Source: Gerris lacustris (Eukaryota > Arthropoda > Insecta > Hemiptera > Gerridae). From it: 64,000 bases of DNA. The first letter of the stretch is position 1, and each line of letters begins with the position of its first letter. The stretch is from contig OX578278.1 in assembly GCA_951217055.1 (NCBI GenBank), positions 46,637,574-46,701,573 of the forward strand, read 5' to 3'. A program made the translations under genes and the position numbers. Under the pieces are notes generated by a model. The model did not search any database. It was not told the origin of the DNA and saw nothing but the letters and a program-made list of their open reading frames with translations. Of this stretch, positions 22,600 through 34,656 are shown piece after piece.

Positions 22600-23420
22600 C
22601 GGTACAATAAGTACAAAAATAAGTAGAAATAAAAAATAAAAAAATCAATAAAATGGGTACAAAGGCAATAAAACCCACTCACTTTTGAGAAAAAAGCTGC
22701 AATTTTTATTTTTCTTTATTTTTACAGTGCGACCTACGACCTACAACTACCGTGGTACTAAAAGTACCTTTGTACCCGAACCCGCAAAGGTAGAGGTGTA
22801 ATAAGAATAAGAAGAAGATGAAGAAGTATCAAAATTACCATTTTCAAACCTATTTTTCTCTACTTATACTTGACCGATTTCGACCTTTTTTACTATTCCT
22901 CACTACCTATAGTAGGAAAAGTGCTGTTTTCACCAAACATTTTTTTTTTCGAGATTTCAACGGAATTATCCGTTTTGGGTGTTTTTAAGACCTCCTGAGT
23001 GGTTTTCAGCATGACGTCTGTGTGTATGTATGTATGTGTGTATGTATGTGTGTGTGTGTGTTATCATCGTAGTGCCCAAGGTATTTAACCTAGAGAGTTG
23101 AAACTTGGCACGAATATACCTCTCTGTATGACAAACAAGCCCACCAAATTTCATTTTGATATTGGCTGCCATTTTGAAGTTATCAATTTTTGATTTTTTA
23201 AACTTTGACGGTTAATAATACCGAAAATATTAATAGGTTTTTGACGTATAGCATATCGTTGGAACCGAAAAAAAATTAAGAAACAAATATAAAAAACCCC
23301 TATGAAATTCCATTAATTAGTTTAAAAGTTATAAGCGAATATAATTATTTATTAGTGCGATAATTTTGATGACGTCAAAGTTTGTTTACATCTGTCAAAA
23401 TACCGCCAAACTTCAAATAA
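22600..23420. other. dispersed repeat with TATG/TG microsatellite, no gene
   Basis: The part at 22975-23190 (gtgtatgtatg array at 23020-23060, then gttgaaacttggcac, caaatttcattttgat and ggctgccattttgaag) has the look of an interspersed repeat. The remainder is unassigned. Confidence 0.45.
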
Positions 23421-23488
23421 TTAAATAAAATATAGGTATTAAATATAAGGTTTTTTTGAAGAATGATAATAAATCAGTTTGTTCAGAA

Positions 23489-23531
23489 CGGTCACCCATC
23501 CAAGTACTGACCACGTCCAATGCAGCTTCCT
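23489..23531 (-). repeat. 5S rRNA-like fragment (SINE3-type remnant)
   Basis: On the minus strand, GGTCAGTACTTGGATGGGTGACC (23490-23512, given here as the key 23-bp match) equals the conserved 3' part of animal 5S rRNA, including the internal promoter C box. Bases just upstream (…GCATTGGACGT) also resemble 5S. The rest of the gene is missing. A 5S-derived SINE or 5S pseudogene is likely. Confidence 0.6.
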
Positions 23532-23570
23532 CCTGCTGTGAAGCAGCAGGAGAGGCCACTTTAGTGGCCT
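23530..23570. repeat. two abutting perfect hairpins
   Basis: Hairpin one has 9-bp arms ctcctgctg (23530-23538/23544-23552). Hairpin two has 8-bp arms aggccact (23553-23560/23563-23570). They adjoin the 5S-like fragment without a gap. Confidence 0.75.
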
Positions 23571-23579
23571 CTGAAGTGA

Positions 23580-24236
23580 GGAAAAGTTCCGAGGTACCCT
23601 GTACCCGATTTTTTTTTATTTTGATCAACAGGACATGGCCTTCAAAGATATTAAAAAAAATAAAAATAAAAAAATAAATGTAGGTAGCTTGTACGTATTT
23701 CACGCTGCAGACCCTCAAACCCCCTAGTTTGTCGCACCTACAGTATTGTGATGCTTTTGTGAAATTTTGACTTTTTGACTTGGTGGAGAGGAACGCTGCT
23801 GCGTTCCTAAATTATTAAAGATGTAAGGAGAGAAATAGATAAACTATACACCAATTGAGATCTATCAATAATCACGGGGACTTCGCCATCGTCTTAACCG
23901 CAGAGTTACGAGTCGCGGAGGACGAATGATTCTCACCTGTACGATTACATAAACCTTGAGAGAAATTATATGTAAATTATTTCAGTCCTAGGAATTAATC
24001 ATTGTTACACGCATAAATGTTTATAGTCTGTAAATAACCTTGTAGTAATTTCTTCACACGTATTAAGAAATTCGTACTAGGACTTTATAGTTTATAGTAT
24101 TCTTTCTATTCTTTAAGCGTACTTATTTCTATAAAATTAGTAATCGTTAAAGAGATTTTGGAAAAATTGCTAATAGTGAATAGAACTCACTAATAGTGCA
24201 TAGGGTGCAAAACAAACAAAATGATTATAAATACCG
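23580..24236. other. no recognised feature
   Basis: AT-rich sequence with an A/T-rich patch at 23610-23690. Nothing identified. Confidence 0.45.
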
Positions 24237-24905
24237 ATAATACATCTTTCTTGCCGTTTTCCCGATGTCGACACCGAAGACCCTTTGCAATTCAAATATG
24301 TTCTTGATGGCACTTTTCTTACCCGCTCCGATTCTGTTTATGATCTTGGTATTATATTAGATTCAAGACTTAAGTTCGATTTGTATATAAACTCGATAGT
24401 TACTAAAGCTTCTCAGCGTCTTGGTTTTATCCGTAAAATCAATTACCATCTTTCACTTGAATGTTTCTTTAGTCTTTATGTATCTCTTGTCAGGCCTCTC
24501 CTTGAATATGCTGTCACTGTTTGGAATAACCTCGCCTTGATCCGCTCGCATCAAATCGAGAGAGTACAGCGGCTTTTTGTGCGAATCTGCTATCTTCGAT
24601 ATTTCTTCAGGACAGCATATTACTCATATGAGCATTTATCAGAGCGCCTTGAACTCTCGCCTTTGCGTCGGAGGAGGAAAGCCTATGAAATATTGTTCCT
24701 CTCTAAGGCCCTTAATGGCGAGTTTCGTTTCGTCGGACGTCGAGCTAGCAGATTTGGATATATCAGCCAGATATCTGACATATTACGTCCTTTAGTTCGT
24801 TGCGTCCATTCTCTGAATTCCCTGTGCCGTACTAACAGTGATACCAAAGTCTCTACCTTATTAAAATTTAAAACCATTCTTTCTCTCCTTTCCTTTCCCG
24901 CATGA
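24237..24905 (+). pseudogene. LINE reverse-transcriptase thumb and C-terminal region
   Basis: Open for over 200 codons to the stop at 24905. The order of motifs is that of Jockey/CR1-like ORF2 after the catalytic palm: VYDLGIILDSRLKFDLYI, ASQRLGFI, LYVSLVRPLLEYAVTVWNN, then HQIERVQRLFVRIC and LSPLRRRRKAYEILFLSKAL, closing with LLKFKTILSLLSF. The FADD catalytic motif and endonuclease lie upstream in intact elements and are absent, so this is a 5'-truncated dead copy. The long open frame suggests a fairly recent insertion. Confidence 0.8.
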
Positions 24906-24983
24906 CCAGTAATTTTTACTAAGTAATTAATCCTCTTGAGCACTTATCTCGTGGCTTCAAGGCAGCATAAAAAAAAAAAAAAA
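24237..24983 (+). mobile_element. 5'-truncated LINE, copy C, with poly(A)
   Basis: LINE coding end (24237-24905), a 60-bp UTR and a 15-nt A tail (24969-24983). Short 3' UTR and poly(A) distinguish it from LINE A and B. No clear target duplication was found. Confidence 0.75.
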
Positions 24984-27900
24984 TTACTCAAAGAACACAT
25001 TGATTTTGGCAAGTTTTGTAATAAAATAAAAACATTTTTACTTGTTATGACCATCTAAAAAGGTTGAAACCCATATAAGTCAAAGTACATTAGTAGGTAT
25101 GTGTGTCACAGTGCCGTGGAACAACAAATTTTAAGCCCCTCCGCAAAATTGAATTTTGAGCCCTAAGGGAAAAAGCCAACATAGCTATTTTGTTTTCTTT
25201 TTCAATGTGGGGTTCGTGACTCAACGTGAGCACCATTATGCTAATAGGGGATTACTTATAAATAATGTGTTAAATTATCTATTGTGGTTCAGTGGTCCTT
25301 CAAAATAATAAACTGCTCACTATTTCCTTCTTGCTTACTATATTTGTAAAGATAGAACAAGGTTCATCTGGGCCCAACAGTAGTAACTTGCCCCGGACAA
25401 TGTGCAGGTTTCTCACTCTAAGTCTTAACACCTTTCTGATAATGGAACACGATAATAAAAGAAAGTAAACGTTATCTAGTTTAAAAGAATGAAAGAAAAC
25501 TATAGTTGGTACGTTTATTTAATACGGTTACCTTATCATATGAATTTGTTCACATATAGCTTTGAAGGACTGAATGATTTCGTAAACTAAAGGGTATAAG
25601 TCAAATAACTTGGAGTCCCCATATATAGAGGTTACCCTTTCTATAGGATCTGTAGTATAAAAAATGGATATTATACTATACATAATATCTATATGTATAT
25701 TATCGCTATTAAAGAGTTCTAGAAAAAAATATTTGTAAAACATGCATGTATTATTTCACTTAACATTTTACTTTAATTATTGTATATATGTAATTAAAAA
25801 TCAAATCAAATTTCTTACCCGTTAGATATCAAGAATCGACAACTGAAATATTAAACGAGTATGACTTAAAATAAATCTTCTAAAAATAAAGAATATAGAT
25901 GTTGATGCACACAACAAAAATTAAAACAAATGTTAGAAAACCCTTTTCATTGATTTATTTCAATCCTAAATCAATTCAATCCTTTACAAATTATACGAAA
26001 AAGACACTTAGATCCTTCTTTGAACGTCCCAGTTTGTTGATATTTCGACAGTAAATATCTACAAGTTTTATACCTAGTTAAATTTCTTAATTCACTACTA
26101 TTATTTCCATTTTTGGTCCGATTAATTTCTACATTGCCACTAACAGTTGCAACTCACTGCATAAATAATTTAATTTCGATAAACATGGTCAATAGCCTTT
26201 TTGAAATGTACAATGAAATAGAAATTGTATTCCTGGATCCTTCTAATTTGCATCTGATTTTAGATAAAAATGTAGCTTACTGTTGACATGTCCTTTCATA
26301 AGCCTGTCTATAACACAGTAAGGTTTTCATCAATTATTTGCTGACGAATAATTAGATAGAACAAAAGTTAATAAGGGAAAAGTACAAGAATCTGAATAAA
26401 AAATCATTCGTCTACGTGTCTACACTGATTCTAATTAGTGCAATTATTGCAGAAAGTAATCACGAAAAAAACAAACAAAAAAAACAAAACATTTGTACAA
26501 TTTATAATTAGATATATTTTAGCTTCTAGCTCACAACATAATGAACGACAATTACTCAAAATTATTTCTTCTTGAAAATTATAAAGTACAGTTTCGCTAC
26601 ACTTTAAGAAAAACTAATTTGCTTTAAATCTTAATTTGACAAATAATAAGTCAAAGGAAATAAATCTTTAATTTTATAGGCAACAGTTTATTTTTAAATA
26701 AGTTATAAAAATGGGTGGTTGCCGTATAATTTAGCTCGGAGTCCAAGCAATCTAAATACACCACCAACCAACCTGGCAGTTTTAATGTTATTCAAGGTAT
26801 CATTTTAGCGAAATCAAAATGGCAGCTATCAGAACACAGTGAAGAGTAAAACTCACTTATTACGTTCTCTTCATATTAATTATTCAAAAGTCGTTTAGAA
26901 ATTACAGCAGTTTAACTACTGTCCCCCTTCTGCCTGTGTCAGAGTCGTGCTTGATAATCGTTTCAACAGTTTAAGACCTTCCCGTACAACTTGGAATAAT
27001 ATTTAAATAATGAATCAAATTTTGTAAAAATAATTTCCTTTCCAGGGCAATAAGTTTCTGTAGCTTTTAGTATAGTGTAATTATTCTATGAAAGGTTTTT
27101 CCCTTTCCTTTAACTCTGAATTGGTTATCAGTTTTTTTCTTCGTTTTTTATTGATATGAGATGGGAAAAATTAACTAGGTTGTAGAACATGACTTATCTG
27201 AATGGAAATTATGTGTATTGATTTATCCTTTTTCTACACAAGTATCAAGGAAAACTGTTCTTTAACCTTTATGAAAGATAAAGGTAAGTTTAAAAAATAT
27301 GAATTCTGAAGAATTATGTAAAAATAGAGCAAGTTTCATGTGCTCGGATTAAATTTCAATGTTCGAAGATTAAAGAGAATCTCTCTAAATCCGAAATAAA
27401 TATTCGAATTTATAACTTTTTTTTTTTTACTTGCTGCTGAAAACAAGTTTCCCTTATCATTACACAATTTCCTCACTAAGCGAAGAAAGAGAAATAAATT
27501 CATGAAGTATTAAAAATTACAAATTATTTAATTAATTAAAATAATAGGAGGAAATAAACGCTTTCAGCATTCTTAATTCTAAAGGGGATAGAAGAAATGT
27601 TAGTAATTAAAATATTTTTTTATACACTCTTTAGTTAGCAACAAGTTAAATTGTTCATGTTAGGTACTATAAAACTTTTTTCTTTTTTTTTTTTTGTCAA
27701 ATTATTAGCGTTTTTTTTAATGCATTATAAGCGGCTATTAAATGCACTAGTGAATAACATCAGTCGCTTCTTTTTTTAATTGCACTTTGCTAGTAAAAAT
27801 GTAAGAGTAAACCATAATTAGTGTTAGACATGTTGCAGATAAGTTTGAGCCTGTTTGTCTATCCATGTCCATAGTTAGAGTTGCAGACTCCTTTAGGCGC

Positions 27901-28596
27901 AGGTGTAGATCACAGTTACAAGAAACAAGAAGAAAGTATGATGGTTGAAAATTGCACCAGCATGGTCTCATCTTTTTATTGCTGCCATCAGCTAGTTTTC
28001 TCTAGGCACTCTCAGACTCAGAGCTGTTACTCTGTAAGGAAAGTGTGGGTTCTTCCTTGTGTTAGTAGTTTATAGATTATCTTATTTCTTTAAGCTATTT
28101 ATTAAGTTCTTATTGTTACCCGTTAGATGGCTTGTTCCTAGGAAAGTGAAAGATGTACGTTGGAGACAGGTGCATAGTTTCACCTGCTTGCTGTATAGCA
28201 ACCCGGTTCTTGTGCTCCCGCGAGAACCTCATCTAAGTACCCCTATTTATTGTTACGACTTGTGAGACCTCGGGTACAAACACCTCGTTTTGCCGCTTCC
28301 AACCTACAGCCGAGTTCGAGCGGGAAGTAACCCGTTTAAAAATTGCTAACGTCTTCTACCCCTTTTTCTATAAACATAAATTAAAGATAAAATTATATCC
28401 TGCTTGCACCTGAAATAAAAGGTTGGGCGAACAAAAATAAGAAAAAGTAGTAGTGTAAAGTACCAAATTACCATCACGAATATTCAAAAAAATCGGTAAA
28501 GCATGTTCTTCTTGCATGAGGTCTAACCTTGATGTTCTTTCGTATCACAATACACCGAAAGGGCACCAACCATTAAATTTACACCCCAATAATACG
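24984..28596. other. long AT-rich stretch without recognised feature
   Basis: Apparently unique sequence. No splice-framed exon, RNA gene or repeat boundary recognised. A GC-richer patch at 28110-28330 has no coding signs that I can support. A CAGTGCCGTGG start at 25110 could be one end of a transposon, but no partner was found. Confidence 0.45.
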
Positions 28597-28778
28597 CAGA
28601 AGCGTAGCTTGGGTTTGTAGCGCCAAGGGACATAGTTGGTTTTCGTGGCTCCTTTATCAATGTTTTGAACCGTACCAACACCGAAAAAAAATTCGCCGAA
28701 TTCAATTTGGCCCCTATGATGCTGTACCCGGGAACAGCTGCCCCCCCCCCCCCTTGCACCCCCGCAGCTACGCCACTG
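28597..28778. repeat. short hAT-like TIR fragment
   Basis: The left CAGAAGCGTAGCT and right AGCTACGCCACTG are inverted with two mismatches. A 13-nt C run (28741-28753) lies inside the right end. The neighbouring 8-mers differ, so a true element is not shown. Confidence 0.4.
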
Positions 28779-29310
28779 ATATAATTTGATTAAACTAAAA
28801 TATACAATGTAAACTTTTTGTATTTTTTATTGACAATAATGCTATAAAGCACTATTTGATGTAATAATTCCAACATGAGGGAAAATACATGGCGGTAATG
28901 ACAATATGTTGGCTTATTTTATTGAGCAAGAAACGCGAAAAAATATAGTTTGTAAAAAATGTAACAATATAATATATATTATCCTGAATTAGTATAATAT
29001 ATTAGTATAACTAATTATTTTTTGGGACTAAAAAGGTGTGGAACAATATTATAAAAACCAAAGGTATCTATATTATTGTAACCAAATATAATTGGAGCAT
29101 TATGTAACAAAAATATATATATATATAATAATATATACATATAAATACGACCGCCAGCATACTTTTACTATGGTTGTTTTAATGAACACAAAAAGTTAGG
29201 AACTGAGTCGTAACTAACATGGAAAATCGTGACTTACTGGTTCAAAAACTCATTCCTAGATCTTGTGGTTCTAGCGTAAAAGGGCCGAGTGTTATTCACA
29301 CGATTTATAG
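28779..29310. other. no recognised feature
   Basis: AT-rich sequence with a short (AT)n patch near 29110. Nothing identified. Confidence 0.5.
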
Positions 29311-29312
29311 TA

Positions 29313-29993
29313 CAGGGTGGCGCAGCGCGGATGATCACATTTTAAATGGTTACCATGTGCTTAATACTAGAGCTAGGAGATTGAAATAAAGCAAATTTTC
29401 TAGCTTGGACATAAGTCAAATTTTCAAGTGTGGAAGATAATGTCCGATAAATGACGTCCTTGTTGATTTAGACATTCTTAGAGGCGCTCAGCGAAGTTGC
29501 GCATCACGTTCTCTAACATCTTGACAGGAATCCGAGCGATTTCACGGCGGATAGCGTCCTTTAACTCTGCAAGGGAACGTGGTTTGTCGACATAAACTTT
29601 GGCCTTTAGATATCCCCATAAGATAAAATCACACGGGCTGAGGTTGGGCGACCATGGAACGACACCATTCAGGGAAATCCATCGTGCAAGGGCTCCATCT
29701 TGTTGGAACCATATGTATTCAGTATCCATTTCGTTATCCTTTGAATGGGAAACATCGGATTCCTGACAAGATGTTAGAGAACGTGATGCGCAACTTCGCT
29801 GAACGCCTCTAAGAATGTGTAAATCAACAAGGACGTCATAAATCGGACATTATCTTCCCCTCTTGAAAATTTGACTATGTCCAATAAACTTCCACATTGT
29901 TGCTAGAAAATTAGCTTTATTCCAATCTCCTAGCTCTAGTATTAAGCACATGGTAACCATTTAAAATGTGGTCATCCGCGCTCCGCCACCCTG
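29313..29993 (-). mobile_element. foldback mariner-like element, 681 bp
   Basis: The ends CAGGGTGGCGCAGCGCGG and CCGCGCTCCGCCACCCTG are inverted and flanked by TA (29311-29312 and 29994-29995), the Tc1/mariner target duplication. The inverted arms are about 220-237 bp (29313-29533 and 29757-29993) and each includes the 3' end of a transposase gene. The 223-bp middle contains further transposase coding. It is a deletion derivative with two head-to-head 3' ends. Confidence 0.9.
29478..29729 (-). pseudogene. mariner-type transposase C-terminal fragment
   Basis: Minus-strand frame of 83 codons. WFQQDGALAR corresponds to the second catalytic Asp region and WSPNLSPCDFILWGYLK to the third acidic position in the DDE/D transposases related to Tc1/mariner. 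The tail (KPRSLAELKDAIRREI…ENVMRNFAERL) is typical of the insect subgroup. The DNA-binding N-terminus and the first catalytic block are missing, so the fragment is not functional. The last ~17 codons are repeated in inverted orientation on the plus strand near 29760-29811, as part of the foldback arm. Confidence 0.8.
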
Positions 29994-29995
29994 TA

Positions 29996-30503
29996 TAATA
30001 TAATAAAACAATAATTTGTTCATAAAAGTGCATTCTGCCTAATCAAGTAAATAAATGAGATTATTTTACACTTGCATCTTCAATAGTGCAGTGGAGTTTT
30101 CTTTGGACCAAGCTCATGTACTGACTTAGATGACTGACCTTACATCTATATCATAGTAATGCATGGATTGTTTTAAACAGTTATAGTTTTACTTCCGACA
30201 CTTGCCTCAACTTGTTTATAAATTACTAGCTTTCGTTTGATGTTCAGGTCAAATCTTGCAACTGAATTTTAAAGCACTCATCCTCAACCGATTGAATTGA
30301 AATTTTGCATACATGTTTAGTTTGGATGACAATAGATGGTTAGCTAAGTGACGTCATTCTAAATCCAATATGGTGGATATTAAGCACGCCCATAATGGGG
30401 GTATCAAATGAAAAATGGTTGGCTGAGAAGAATACCAATAAAAGCTTGTTTTTTAAAATGTTTTTTACTATCATTTTATCGTAAATCAATATGCCCTTTA
30501 AGT
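29996..30503. other. no recognised feature
   Basis: AT-rich sequence. A short segment (30265-30400: attgaaattttgcatacatg, ccaatatggtgga) resembles insect dispersed repeats but could not be bounded. Confidence 0.45.
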
Positions 30504-30514
30504 GAATCCAAGTA

Positions 30515-30888
30515 GTGGGGGCCTGGGTGGCTCGGAGGCTAGAGCAAGTGCCGTGCAATCACGCATGTTAAGCAGCATCGAGCCGGGTCAGAAGGTGACC
30601 GCAGCTCCGGGTTCGATTCCCGGACCAAGCCCCCCGCTCAATGTCCACCCAGCATTGTTTAAACAAATGGGAAGCTCCTCGAAAGAGTGGCGCCACCAGG
30701 TTTCGGCCTGGAAACCATGATGATGACACTCCTAGTTTATTACAACCAGGAGGGGAGTCATGGTTAACGACCATATCTTCACACTAGTGTGAAGATTTCG
30801 GTTCCTAACCCGGGTTTGTTCAATGGGCCCACATAAGTGGCCTGCGTCGTCGGGTGTAAAAGCCCCCCGGTATAAAAAAAAAAAAAAA
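30515..30888 (+). mobile_element. tRNA-derived SINE with target duplication
   Basis: A 374-bp element with a tRNA-related head (A-box-like TGGCTCGGAGG at about 30529; exact B-box GGTTCGATTCC at 30610-30620), an unrelated GC-rich body and a 16-nt poly(A) end. GAATCCAAGTA occurs directly before (30504-30514) and after (30889-30899), an 11-bp target-site duplication as made by LINE machinery. Exact flanks and intact boxes indicate a young copy. Confidence 0.9.
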
Positions 30889-30899
30889 GAATCCAAGTA

Positions 30900-31295
30900 A
30901 CTATAGGTTTTTAACCAAATGTTTAAGAAAGATTACATATTATCGATTAAATACCTATTCTAATTAGTTAAAATATTTAAAATTATTTTAACCAGAATCC
31001 ATTTTAACTTTTAAACCTAACCATTTTATTATTACATTGTACTACAAATCGTGCATGGCACATGGCTATGATTCTCAGATTATGGAGTTCAATTCTACAA
31101 TTTGATTAAAGAAGTTATTTACAATTTTCCACGTTAATTACATCACTGTTCTTTCTTGTGATTAATAAATAACTAAGTTTAAATGTGGTAAAAGTTGCAT
31201 TTATAATGTTTGTTCCGAGCTTTGGCAGCCCCCAGGATAAAAGTGTGTGTCCACCGATTTCGTACTTTTTTACTTCGTTTATTATTTTAATTATT
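30900..31295. other. no recognised feature
   Basis: AT-rich sequence. Nothing identified. Confidence 0.5.
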
Positions 31296-31540
31296 CCTTT
31301 TTAGGGTATCGTTGGTAAAACCAGAAAAAGAAACCCTTATAGTTTCGTTCCCATGTCTGTCAATTGTTCATGTCATTGCATGCCCCCCCCCCCCCCCCCC
31401 CCTACTATACTAACTAATTTCATGTTGACAATACCAACGAAACTCTTTTTACGTAAGACTTCACGCACAACCAATTTATTTACAGGATCTGTAAACACGA
31501 TTCCGGTTGTAGCATCTCGATAAATTACATAGTTTTTTAA
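31296..31540 (+). repeat. dispersed repeat fragments with a 20-nt C run
   Basis: 31296-31370 matches 11870-11930 (agaaacccttatagtttcgttcc). It joins a piece matching 12760-12830 (tactaatttcatgttcacaat…gagacttcacgc). The C run (31383-31402) stands where the other copy has the interrupted cccctccctc. Confidence 0.6.
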
Positions 31541-31569
31541 AGGTTAGAGTGTCACGTTTTAGGGTAATG

Positions 31570-31636
31570 ATGGAAGGTTATGGTTATGTTAGGTAAAAAT
31601 AAACTAACCTTACCTAAACTAACCATAACCTTCCAT
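31570..31636. repeat. hairpin with 27-bp arms
   Basis: Arms 31570-31596 and 31610-31636 (atggaaggttatggttatgt… and complement) are inverted with one or two mismatches. The arms contain ggttatg/gttaggt, reminiscent of insect TTAGG-type repeats, but no true telomeric array is present. Confidence 0.75.
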
Positions 31637-33660
31637 AATTTTCTCTAAACTTAAAAAAAAATATATTGAAATTAATTTAAAAATATAAGATTAATTTATT
31701 GAGATGCTACAATCGAAATTATAGTTGTTACAGTTAATTAGATGTTCACGGTAACATGGTATCGAAGTAAGTGACCGAAGTGTCCCATTTTTCAAAAAGA
31801 GACATTTTTAGGAACCGACTTTGAGCTTTCAAAGGCTTAAAATAACGGGACTGTCCCGGTCAAAACGGGACGTATGGTCACGGTCACCCTACTCCTAACA
31901 GCTAAGTCATATTATTCTTTTTAGACTGTGTGAACATACTAAATTAGATTGTATCCGCAATACACTTTAGAGTTCCAGGTTTAATCTACTACAAAACCAC
32001 ACACAACGTTTAAATGACACCTGCTCCAGGCATGCTGCGCTGGACCACACTAACAGCATCTAATCATTTTTCTTCATCTACCCCAGAAACCTAACACACT
32101 TAATTCCGGTTTCAACACCTTTTGTCCAAAGAACTCCGGGCCAGACATAATTTAATCCTCTGGGTCTCAGACGCCTCAATTACACACAACACATTTTTCA
32201 AGGAATCTAATACTCTGCAATTATCCTTACCCGAGCATTTTTATCGGGTTTTAACACACTTATATAATTTAATATAGATTTTTTTGTGTAAAAAAAATTT
32301 AATTTCTTTAAAAAATTAATATTTTCAAAGAAATTATTATTAATTTGTTGTATCATAATGAAATCATAATTTTTCTAGCTTAAGTATAAAATCCTATTTT
32401 TTTTATAGAATTCATACATTTTAAAATCTGATATTACATAATAATTAGGTATACACAACTTAATCATAAATATTAATATAATAATTGATGATTATTTGAT
32501 TGAAATTAATTGACTTTTAAATATCTGATGAATATTAAAAAAGTTCAATCATTAAAATATAATTTGAGACAAAAATAATGTAAACCAGTAACCCTTGAAA
32601 TAGTTTAATTGCGTACTAGGTATAAAAAAATGATTTTACCCTCAATTATCAAGGTGCAAAGCAGAAGGAAGGTGTTAGGCCAAAATTGAGGGCATTGCAC
32701 TCGTGTATTAACCCCAACAGACACATGGATCTTTTAAATTCGATCAACAGAAAAAACCTATCGATATCTTAGTAACGCCATTCGGTATTTACATCATAAA
32801 GCAATACTTGAGACCATGAAATCTAGTACAAAAAAAGGTTTTATCCTTAAAACGTAATAATAACGTAAATTATACATTCATTTCCATTCCACTTTTTTCT
32901 AACGAATCTATTAAACGAATATTCTAGGTAAGTTAGTACTTTCCTTTATACCTTTGTTAGTACATTGTGGAAATTAGTTTTTTAAATAAAAAAAGGACCT
33001 ACAATATGATAAGAAGGTTGATTTATAAATCCATATTACAATTCAATAGCTTATTCTGTATCTAATCTAAAACGTCATCATCAAAAATAAATGACATATA
33101 ATGGATACATTGAACAGGTGAACGTGTGTTAGGACTCGATGCTTAATATTGCCGTCATTTTAAAGTAAAGAGAGTCTAAATAAAATGAAAATAAAGTTAT
33201 CAAACAATTACTGATGTCAAAATCAGTACAATAGGAACTTTAGAATTTTCTTGATACTTAGGAAGTTCTGTTATAAGCCAAAATGGATCTTTCGTATTAG
33301 TAAAAGACATATTCATCTGTCCGACAAAAACATACAAGGAATAATACTAAATCATTTTTTTACTTCCTGTTAAAGACAAATGTAAACATTTCAAAATTTA
33401 AGTAAAATAATAAAAAATAATATGAGGATTAATTGTTTTATCCCCCCCCCCCCCCTTGTTAAGGAAATGTTACACAGCACACACAAAAAATCCGTAGGCA
33501 ATTTAACAAATCGGACGATTTCGTTATCAAGCATATTCCTCTACCGTTTTTTAATGGCGAACATTGAAAAGTTCGTTTTAGCTATAACTTTTAAACTGTT
33601 TTATAATGACGTAAACAAAAGCTGTTGAAATGCAATGATATTCTATACTCATACCATTAT
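31637..33660. other. AT-rich stretch without recognised gene
   Basis: Nothing bounded was recognised. 32010-32230 is less AT-rich and may be an old LINE 3' remnant, but no motif settles it. A 14-nt C run occurs at 33442-33455. Confidence 0.4.
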
Positions 33661-33664
33661 ACTT

Positions 33665-33870
33665 AGTTATTCTGACAGCGCGTGAAAATCGAAAAAGAAC
33701 GGGAGGGGAGCCAATGAAAGATCGAGAGTTTGGCGGGAAGTAGTTCGGGTCAACTAGGCAAACAAAAATATCCCTGGATAACCTTAAGATAACCGCCTTG
33801 TAGTTTCATTATTTCCCTCACATAGGTTGGCCAATCTGAGTCTGAGCTATCAGATTTACTAAGTATAATG
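33665..33870 (+). repeat. dispersed repeat family H, copy 1
   Basis: Shares with 54545-54740: tgacagcgc.gaaaatc.gaaaa, gagccaatga, tcaactaggcaaacaaaaat, and tcatttaggttgg.caatctga in the same order. Confidence 0.55.
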
Positions 33871-33880
33871 GCGTGAGTAT

Positions 33881-34330
33881 ATACTCTGAAGTTATAATTA
33901 GCCCCATTATTGGTCCTATAAAAGTTTCAACCATCTGAACCCATTTATACATCCACAGAAACAAACATTTATACAAAAAGTGATTTACACCTATATCTTC
34001 AAAAGAACAAATCTGATTTTTTATGAAATTTGGGTGGTTTGTCGAAAAAAGCCCTTAGATACCCCCAGATTAATTTTAACAGTCCACGCTTTTTATGTGT
34101 TGGTAAATTGATATTTTAATTCATGTTAAAAATCAAATAAATTTGTACAAATTTAAAAAACGGGGGGGGGGGAATTAAATAGATGTGACAATAATAGGTT
34201 GTAGAAGCATGAAATTATTAATGTAATCAAAATTGGACGCGAGGAAGCTAAGTGCCACACTAATTGGCTGACTATTTTTTCTTTAATCGTAAAAAATTGA
34301 GGGGGGCACGAAAAACTCAAGCTTTAATAT
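33881..34330 (-). repeat. dispersed repeat family B, copy 1
   Basis: Shares with 38580-38900 the blocks ccattattggtcctat, catttatac…tcttcaaaa, agattaattttaac, cgctttttatgtgttggtaaattgatattttaa and a G-rich end. No coding. Confidence 0.55.
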
Positions 34331-34382
34331 GGCACAAAGATGAATTGGTACAAAAACGAAATCAAATGCCTATGTTGGATTT

Positions 34383-34450
34383 ATTATACATTGACTTGAC
34401 ATAATGTCAAATATGTATAAGTTCTACACAATTAAACCTTTTTCTTTTAA
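34383..34450 (+). repeat. direct repeat flanking copia remnant, left
   Basis: Shares ttgacataatgtcaaatatg, caagttctacacaa and ctttttctttt with 35396-35460. The two may be pieces of the LTRs of the copia element between them. Confidence 0.45.
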
Positions 34451-34490
34451 TTGAAAAATGTGTTTTTTTATGTCTTTTAGCTGTGTTCAT

Positions 34491-34656
34491 GTGTTCTTGT
34501 CTTGGGCCAACTAAGAATTGAGATAATAGATTTACAGTATAGGTGGATATCAGGACGAGTGCATACACTTGAACTCTTTTCTTTTTCTTTCTGACATCTC
34601 CGTAGTTCTATCATCTCAATTCTTAGTTGATCCAAGACAAGAACACACGAACACAG
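34491..34656. mobile_element. hairpin MITE, 166 bp
   Basis: Inverted arms of about 40-47 bp, starting ctgtgttcatgtgttcttgt and ending acaagaacacacgaacacag, enclose about 80 bp. It lies between the left copia-flanking repeat and the copia coding remnant, so it inserted into or beside that element. Confidence 0.8.

Noticed and set aside
24237..24905. Host gene encoding a 200-residue protein
   Set aside because: The order of motifs and poly(A) tail identify it as the 3' end of a LINE.
31570..31636. Telomeric TTAGG array
   Set aside because: Only scattered gttagg-like pieces inside a hairpin; no tandem pentamers.
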